DNA of 19,672 nucleotides from HGM04593 sp045646845 (lineage in GTDB: Bacteria > Bacteroidota > Bacteroidia > Bacteroidales > Bacteroidaceae): assembly GCA_045646845.1 (NCBI GenBank), contig JAZRLO010000038.1, positions 1 to 19,672 on the forward strand. The letters are read 5' to 3'. Under the pieces are notes generated by a model. It saw only the letters and a program-made list of their open reading frames with translations. It did not search any database and was not told the DNA's origin. Below, in pieces: positions 15,416 to 19,672 of the stretch. Every line of letters starts with the position of its first letter. Position 1 is the first letter of the stretch. The position numbers and the translations under genes are program-made.

Positions 15416-15489
15416 CTCTTCAGGTAGGACTTGAACCTACGACCCCCTGATTAACAGTCAGGTGCTCTAACCGACTGAGCTACTGAAGA
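15416..15489 (-). tRNA. tRNA-Asn(GUU), copy 1 (promoter-proximal)
   Basis: Same 74 bases as the other copies, with CCA encoded after the discriminator (plus-strand TGG at 15413-15415). First gene of the array after the promoter at 15516-15546. Confidence 0.97.
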
Positions 15490-15515
15490 ATTTGCCACCC
15501 TTTCGTTTGACGATG

Positions 15516-15546
15516 CAAAAGTACTACATCTTTTTATTTCGTGCAA
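15516..15546 (-). promoter_or_regulatory. Promoter of the tRNA-Asn array
   Basis: On the minus strand: TTG (15546-15544), 20 bases, then TACTTTTG (15523-15516), an exact TAnnTTTG with the expected spacing. It lies 26 bases before the first tRNA. One of the two promoters here with both elements. Confidence 0.75.
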
Positions 15547-15668
15547 GTTTTTTACGTTTTTTTCTACAAGGTGATTAAAAAAACTGCATCAACCAATACA
15601 CTCGCTCCTTTTTGACAAAAAAATGATAAAAAACAAACTCAAAGGGCTGTAATGAAAAAGTAAAAGTG

Positions 15669-15676
15669 TATCTTCG
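15669..15676 (+). promoter_or_regulatory. Promoter -7 element of the S41 protease gene
   Basis: TATCTTCG, the same octamer as before coaX, ending 27 bases before the ATG. No clear TTG partner at the usual distance. Confidence 0.45.
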
Positions 15677-15703
15677 CCAAGAATTTCATTATCGTACCCA
15701 TTT

Positions 15704-17377
15704 ATGAAGAAAATACAAAGAACACTGATACTTTTGCTTCTCTTGGCCTTTATACCGACAATCACCACAAAAGCCGACGACAAGCACAAGTTACAGCTGT
15801 CACGCCAGTTGTCAGTATTCAACGCAATATTGAAGGAACTGAACCTTTTTTACGTTGACAGCATCATGCCTGAGAAAATGATGAAGAAGACCATCGATGC
15901 CATGCTCAGGAACTTAGACCCATACACAGTCTATTACCCGAAGAATGAAAGTGACGAGCTGAAGATGATGACAACGGGAAAATATGCCGGAATTGGTTCC
16001 ATAATACGCTACAACGAAAAGAAGAACTACACAGTCATTTCGGAACCTTACGAAGGGATGCCGGCAATGCGTGCCGGATTGAAAGCCGGCGACATAATCC
16101 TGTCCATAGATGGAGTAAACACACTGGGAATGAGTTCGGACAGCGTAAGCGACATGCTGCGAGGAGAGCCCGGCACGAAACTCACTATTGAGATAGAACG
16201 ACCCGGAACAAAAAAGAAACTGACCTTCAGAATAGAGCGCGAGAGCATAGCTCTACCCCCGGTAACATATTATGGAGTACAGAACGGAAATGTAGGTTTC
16301 CTGCAACTTGAGAGTTTTACAGAAGGATGTGCCAAAGAGATTCGCCGCGCAATAATAGATATGAAACAGCAGGGTGCGGAATCATTCATCATAGACTTGA
16401 GAAGCAATGGAGGAGGGCTCCTTGACGAAGCCATAGAAATCGTTAACCTGTTCGTGCCGAAAGGCAAAACTATTGTAACCACTAAAGGCAAGACAAAGCA
16501 GGCAAACGACATATACAAGACACGGAAAGAACCGTTGGACACCATATCACCAATGGTGATATTGGTTGACGGACAGACCGCATCGGCATCGGAAATAGTC
16601 GCAGGCTCCCTTCAAGACCTTGACAGAGCCGTAATTGTAGGTTCAAAGACATTCGGAAAAGGACTCGTACAATCGACACGACCGGTAACAGGAGGTGGAT
16701 ACCTGAAACTAACCACAGCCAAATACTACATACCAAGCGGACGTTGTGTACAGGCGCGTGACTACTCACACATCATAGATGGAGGACAGACATCCATAAC
16801 TCCAGACAGCCTCACGAACATTTTCTACACACAGGCCGGACGCGAGGTCCGTGATGGTGGCGGAATCCGCCCTGATGTAGAACCTACACCCGAAGAGATT
16901 TCCACCTTCCTATACTACCTTGTACAGGACATGTCAGTATTCGACTTCGCCACAGAATTCTGCCTGAAGAACGAATCGATTGCACCCGCCGAAAAATTCA
17001 CTATCAGTGATGAAGTTTACGAAGAGCTGAAGGAGTATATAATTTCGAGCGGATTCAGCTACAATCTCTCAAGTGCAAAGATTCTGGCGGAACTGAAGAA
17101 GATGGTCAAAATCGAAGGCTTCGAAGAGATTGCAAAAGAGGAAATCGAATCACTGGAAAAGAAACTCAGAGCAAATCTCGAACATGAATTCACGCATTTC
17201 AGCAAACACGTAAAAGACCTCCTTGCCAGCGAGATTGTTACACGTTATTACGGACAGAAAGGAAACATAATCTACAGCCTGAGAGAGGACATAGACCTGA
17301 AAGAGGCATACAGCATACTCAGCAGTACAAAAAGATACAGGGAAATACTTTCACCCAAGAATAATGACAAGAAATAA
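15704..17377 (+). CDS. S41-family C-terminal processing peptidase (CtpA/Prc type)
   Basis: Exported serine protease that trims or degrades periplasmic proteins from their C-termini. 557 residues: signal peptide (MKKIQRTLILLLLLAFIPTITTKA), N-terminal helical part with NLDPYTVYYP (about 70-79), PDZ domain (about 90-178; AGIGSIIRYNEKK, MRAGLKAGDIILSIDG), then the protease core. The catalytic dyad is intact: Ser294 in GQTASASEIVAGSLQD and Lys319 in SKTFGKGLVQS, 25 residues apart as in known members, with Gln323 four residues further. Core motifs FIIDLRSNGGGLLDEAI and GGGYLKLTTAKYYIPSGRCVQ are present. Beyond the core a helical C-terminal part of roughly 140 residues (from about 400) is typical of Bacteroidota homologues. 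Single gene with its own promoter and a strong terminator shared with the convergent gene. Confidence 0.93.
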   Translation: MKKIQRTLILLLLLAFIPTITTKADDKHKLQLSRQLSVFNAILKELNLFYVDSIMPEKMMKKTIDAMLRNLDPYTVYYPKNESDELKMMTTGKYAGIGSIIRYNEKKNYTVISEPYEGMPAMRAGLKAGDIILSIDGVNTLGMSSDSVSDMLRGEPGTKLTIEIERPGTKKKLTFRIERESIALPPVTYYGVQNGNVGFLQLESFTEGCAKEIRRAIIDMKQQGAESFIIDLRSNGGGLLDEAIEIVNLFVPKGKTIVTTKGKTKQANDIYKTRKEPLDTISPMVILVDGQTASASEIVAGSLQDLDRAVIVGSKTFGKGLVQSTRPVTGGGYLKLTTAKYYIPSGRCVQARDYSHIIDGGQTSITPDSLTNIFYTQAGREVRDGGGIRPDVEPTPEEISTFLYYLVQDMSVFDFATEFCLKNESIAPAEKFTISDEVYEELKEYIISSGFSYNLSSAKILAELKKMVKIEGFEEIAKEEIESLEKKLRANLEHEFTHFSKHVKDLLASEIVTRYYGQKGNIIYSLREDIDLKEAYSILSSTKRYREILSPKNNDKK

Positions 17378-17397
17378 CTAAAGAGGGTGGCCCAAAA

Positions 17398-17445
17398 TGA
17401 CATGAACCCCGAAAGTTAGACAAAAAACTTTCGGGGTTCATGTCA
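17398..17445. terminator. Bidirectional terminator, 20-bp perfect stem
   Basis: Arm 17398-17417 (TGACATGAACCCCGAAAGTT) is the exact reverse complement of 17426-17445, with loop AGACAAAA. CTTTTT follows on the plus strand and AAAA precedes it, giving a T run in both directions. It lies between the stop of the protease gene and the stop of the convergent small membrane gene. Confidence 0.88.
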
Positions 17446-17527
17446 CTTTTTAGTCAACAACTTGTTCTTGCCACGCAGTATATGGCGAGACGGACGGAGC
17501 CCTGCTCCACCCCGTTCCCCGCATCCG

Positions 17528-17953
17528 TTACCGTTCCACCGAGAGACAGTCACCTACAAATGAGATTCGGAAAGCGACTCCGTCACCGACCGTCTCTACA
17601 ACGGTATCTTTTCCCGGCAACTCTACCCTTAGGATTGACGAAGGCCCGAAGCGCTCTACCTTCCGTTTCTTACCGTATTCGTCCAACTCCATAGCACTAC
17701 GGTCAACATGTATAACAGAATCAACTGTTGCAGGTGCAGCATACACCACAAAACCATCAAGTGAAACCACACAGGAGTCTGCCACAAAATCCTTAGAGAA
17801 AGAGACGGTATAAACGTCTGCAGCCTTATTCTCGCTCGCATACTTGACCGTAAAGTAAGTAAACAGCATAACCACAAAGATTATTACTGCGAAAAAAACG
17901 ACAGCTCCGAACAGGAACCTCATATTGACATTTGAACTTTTCTTAACACGCAT
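17528..17953 (-). CDS. Small single-pass membrane protein, function unknown
   Basis: 141 residues from the ATG at 17953. A basic N-terminus (MRVKKSSNVNMR) precedes one strong membrane helix (FLFGAVVFFAVIIFVVMLFTYFTV, about 13-36); the remaining hundred residues look like a periplasmic strand-rich domain (VYTVSFSKDF, CVVSLDGFVVYA, ILRVELPGKDTVV, VAFRISFVGD). The open frame continues upstream to a GTG at 17995, but the promoter element at 17971-17978 lies within that extension, so 17953 is the better start and the leader would be only about ten bases. I do not recognise a family. It converges with the protease gene and shares its terminator. Coding status rests on the good membrane helix, the promoter and the terminator. 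Confidence 0.65.
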   Translation of the reverse strand: MRVKKSSNVNMRFLFGAVVFFAVIIFVVMLFTYFTVKYASENKAADVYTVSFSKDFVADSCVVSLDGFVVYAAPATVDSVIHVDRSAMELDEYGKKRKVERFGPSSILRVELPGKDTVVETVGDGVAFRISFVGDCLSVER

Positions 17954-17970
17954 GAGAAAAATATTTTCCG

Positions 17971-18000
17971 CTAAGATAACATTTTGCAACCACACTGCAA
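17971..18000 (-). promoter_or_regulatory. Promoter of the small membrane protein gene
   Basis: On the minus strand: TTG (18000-17998), 19 bases, then TATCTTAG (17978-17971), close to TAnnTTTG and to the TATCTTCG used elsewhere in this window. It lies 17 bases before the ATG at 17953. Confidence 0.5.
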
Positions 18001-18079
18001 AATCTGCGCGGTAATGTCGTAAATAGCTTAAACTACCTGCTTTAATTTGCGTTAGCCGTTGGTTAACCTTTAACCCTCT

Positions 18080-18709
18080 CTATGCACAACCCCTCTTCAA
18101 CAAATCAATCACCTGCTGCAGAGTATATGCCCTGTAGTATGATTTTGCATTGTCATAGCGCGTATTTATTTGCATGAATGAACGCCAATATTCACTGAAC
18201 GGTGTGAGTTTAACCTTTTCACTTTTGCCATCTTCGCGTATGGCCGAGCAGCCGTTCATGCCACTGAGCGGACTCCCGGCAAGGTAATATACAAGACTCC
18301 TCACCCCATCGTCACCCCTGCGCAATGCCCCCTTGCAGTTCATCCACCACTCTATATATACACCCAGCGTAGGGTTGCGAAAGCCCGATTTGCCGGTGTA
18401 GGCAAGACCGCTCTCCACAGCTACAGGAGAAAGGAACATGCGGCTGTCGGAGAGTATCTGCTCGCGATGCTCATAGAGAAAGAAAGCATTCTCAATGAAG
18501 AGGCTGCGCTGTGCCACCGCAGCCTCTTTTGCAGCAGCGTCCACCGCCAACTCGTCATCAGGGGAAAAGTCATCCAAGAACTCTTCAATTGCCGGCACTC
18601 TCCTGTCGGCCATTGAAGGCTCCTTCCACGCGCGGGGATAGGCAATGAGTTCCCGCCCATCAAGCAGCACTATCTTGTCAGTGGGAGATGGAGTGACATT
18701 CGGCATCAT
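18080..18709 (-). CDS. Hypothetical protein, 209 residues, no family recognised
   Basis: Starts MMPNVTPSPTDKIVLLDGRE, with two adjacent ATG codons (18709 and 18706). No signal peptide or membrane helix; soluble and probably cytosolic. The middle is acidic and helical (AIEEFLDDFSPDDELAVDAA), followed by a Trp/Tyr-rich part (GVYIEWWMNCKG, PFSEYWRSF) and a C-terminal helix (LQQVIDLLKRG). It starts 17 bases after the nucleotidase stop and is the last gene of the minus-strand group. It is real by length and close spacing. I cannot assign a function, and no clear terminator is visible in the region after it (17996-18079). Confidence 0.65.
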   Translation of the reverse strand: MMPNVTPSPTDKIVLLDGRELIAYPRAWKEPSMADRRVPAIEEFLDDFSPDDELAVDAAAKEAAVAQRSLFIENAFFLYEHREQILSDSRMFLSPVAVESGLAYTGKSGFRNPTLGVYIEWWMNCKGALRRGDDGVRSLVYYLAGSPLSGMNGCSAIREDGKSEKVKLTPFSEYWRSFMQINTRYDNAKSYYRAYTLQQVIDLLKRGCA

Positions 18710-18726
18710 TTCTCAACAACATTTTT

Positions 18727-19398
18727 TTAAATATCATACCCACTTGTCTCACTCTCCTCGCCCGCAACCTCGAGCCATTTGTTGGTGAGGCTTGCAAGCT
18801 TCAGAATCTTGTTCTGCAGTTCTTTGGAGTATTCAGTCTCGCACTGCGCATTGAGCACCTTCATGTAATCATCAAGGGTTTTGATGGTCTTTTCAACCAT
18901 AGCATAATCCATCTTTCTACGCTTGAGTTTCTCGTTATCTTCGTCGTAGAAGAATGTCTCACTGATGAGGTAACGTGTCACCTCCTCCCAATCGGGGTAA
19001 CGCTCCGAACCGAACTGCACCCACTCGCCGGGGAACTCGCTTGCACCATTCTTGGCCCTGTCATCAACAAGAAAGTCGCCATCGCACAAGTTCTTGCAGT
19101 GAGTAAGTATCACACGTTTCTTGAACGTATCGCCAAAATGCTTGGTAAGCCACACAATCTTGTCGCTCCAGGCCGAAGGATTATTCCATGGAGCTGTTGA
19201 AAGGATGTAGATATCATAGTACTCGCTCAGCACCTGCACCGCCTCAACCGCATGGGGCATAGGGTCCATGAGGGAGAAAATCCCCGGCACCTCATCCAGG
19301 CGACCCTCATACTCACGCTTTGTCTCCTCGCTCAACTTGTCAATTCCACTCTGGAAATTCACCAACACACCGTCCATGTCAAAAAACAACTTTCTCAT
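18727..19398 (-). CDS. 5'(3')-deoxyribonucleotidase-like HAD hydrolase (NT5C type) with C-terminal helical extension
   Basis: HAD-superfamily phosphatase expected to remove phosphate from (deoxy)nucleoside monophosphates in the cytosol. 223 residues. Motif I is FFDMDGVLVNF (nucleophile Asp7, acid/base Asp9), motif II ILSTAPW (Ser67/Thr68), the lysine of motif III lies in the 86-102 region (WLTKHFG or LTHCKN), and motif IV is FLVDDRAKNG (Asp112/Asp113). STAPWNN and the VDDR-NG pattern are typical of the NT5C branch. The core ends near residue 148; residues about 150-215 are a charged helical extension (EKLKRRKMDYAMVEKTIKTL and onward) beyond the usual length of about 180. It follows the 87-residue gene by 9 bases and precedes the 209-residue gene by 17, an operon-like arrangement. 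Confidence 0.85.
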   Translation of the reverse strand: MRKLFFDMDGVLVNFQSGIDKLSEETKREYEGRLDEVPGIFSLMDPMPHAVEAVQVLSEYYDIYILSTAPWNNPSAWSDKIVWLTKHFGDTFKKRVILTHCKNLCDGDFLVDDRAKNGASEFPGEWVQFGSERYPDWEEVTRYLISETFFYDEDNEKLKRRKMDYAMVEKTIKTLDDYMKVLNAQCETEYSKELQNKILKLASLTNKWLEVAGEESETSGYDI

Positions 19399-19407
19399 AA
19401 GATATAT

Positions 19408-19671
19408 TTATTTTAGATTATTATTTCTGTAACCATCACAAGAGGAAACCAACAGACTAAACAACACGGGATAATTTATCTCGAGATACTCCCTTGCCGC
19501 AAGTATTTGCATAGCATTGTTGACATTCTTCACATAAAGAAAAAGAGTCATCTTCTTGGCATCATATCTGGAATCGACATCGAAATTCGTCTTTATATAC
19601 TCACAAGCCTCGGTCACATGTTTTTCAAGGTTCACAATCATATCGACAAAACATCGTTCATTCTCAGTCAT
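19408..19671 (-). CDS. Hypothetical protein, 87 residues visible, start at window edge
   Basis: Begins MTENERCFVDMIVNLEKHV at an ATG one base inside the window, so it may be complete or the tail of a longer gene. Mixed helix and strand, no membrane segment, two short hydrophobic stretches (KMTLFLYVKN; YPVLFSLLVSS). No family recognised. Same strand as and 9 bases before the nucleotidase gene, so probably the first visible gene of that group. Confidence 0.55.
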   Translation of the reverse strand: MTENERCFVDMIVNLEKHVTEACEYIKTNFDVDSRYDAKKMTLFLYVKNVNNAMQILAAREYLEINYPVLFSLLVSSCDGYRNNNLK

Positions 19672-19672
19672 A

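Larger units (their letters stand above)
15184..15489 (-). repeat. Tandem array of three tRNA-Asn genes, 116-bp unit
   Basis: Units start at 15300 and 15416 (minus-strand ends) with 43-base spacers that differ only by one A moved between two A runs. Each spacer contains the small hairpin GCGAG-GTTCCT-CTCGC. This is recent tandem duplication of tRNA plus spacer. Confidence 0.9.

Noticed and set aside
15184..15489. CRISPR-like repeat array
   Set aside because: The regular repeats are 74-base tRNA genes with near-identical spacers; CRISPR spacers differ from one another and repeats are much shorter.
14460..17445. Composite transposon bounded by the two similar palindromes
   Set aside because: The interval contains tRNA genes and a housekeeping protease but no transposase, and each palindrome sits exactly where a gene needs a terminator. 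Similarity to IS ends is kept as a separate, weaker observation.
17440..17694. Possible 84-codon plus-strand gene after the S41 protease
   Set aside because: It starts inside the 17398-17445 terminator stem and is antisense to the small membrane protein gene, which has its own promoter and membrane helix.

Overview
The window reads as a chromosomal segment of a Bacteroidales bacterium (Bacteroidota, probably a gut or oral commensal). Four things point there. Several promoters carry the Bacteroidota -7 motif TAnnTTTG, two of them with an upstream TTG at 19-20 bases. The left end has an RND pump gene followed by a PG0541-type small gene. There is an Lnb-type (DUF4105) envelope protein. Finally, the run coaX / outer-membrane protein / TPR protein / lptC / CNNM-CBS protein / PpiD-like foldase resembles a gene order I know from Bacteroides-like genomes. 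I cannot fix the genus. No transposase, integrase, CRISPR array or phage gene is visible.

Layout. (1) 1-3446, plus strand: the 3' part of an RND efflux permease gene (start outside the window) and the small PG0541-family gene, closed by a 42-bp perfect palindrome shared with a convergent operon. (2) 3566-6261, minus strand: lnb (lipoprotein N-acyltransferase family), overlapping by 22 bases a PafA-like alkaline-phosphatase-fold protein that has lost all but one of its expected catalytic and metal-binding residues. (3) 6513-11923, plus strand: coaX, a beta-rich outer-membrane protein, a TPR protein, lptC and a CNNM/CBS protein, tightly spaced or overlapping, so probably co-transcribed. (4) 12122-14428: a large membrane-anchored SurA/PpiD-like foldase with its own promoter and a degenerate parvulin domain. 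(5) 14429-15183: 755 bases without genes, packed with inverted repeats, REP-like elements and a direct repeat. (6) 15184-15489, minus strand: three identical tRNA-Asn(GUU) genes in a 116-bp tandem array. (7) 15704-17377, plus strand: an S41 C-terminal processing protease. (8) 17528-17953, minus strand: a small single-pass membrane protein of unknown function. (9) 18080-19671, minus strand: three closely spaced genes, an 87-residue unknown, a HAD-type 5'(3')-deoxyribonucleotidase with an extra helical tail, and a 209-residue unknown.

Biology. Most of the window concerns the cell envelope: drug efflux, lipoprotein acylation, LPS transport (LptC), outer-membrane protein, periplasmic folding and periplasmic proteolysis. 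The most unusual protein is the intact AlkP-fold pseudoenzyme co-encoded with Lnb. Its reading frame and signal peptide are intact while the active site is erased, which suggests a non-catalytic role, possibly in lipoprotein maturation (inference).
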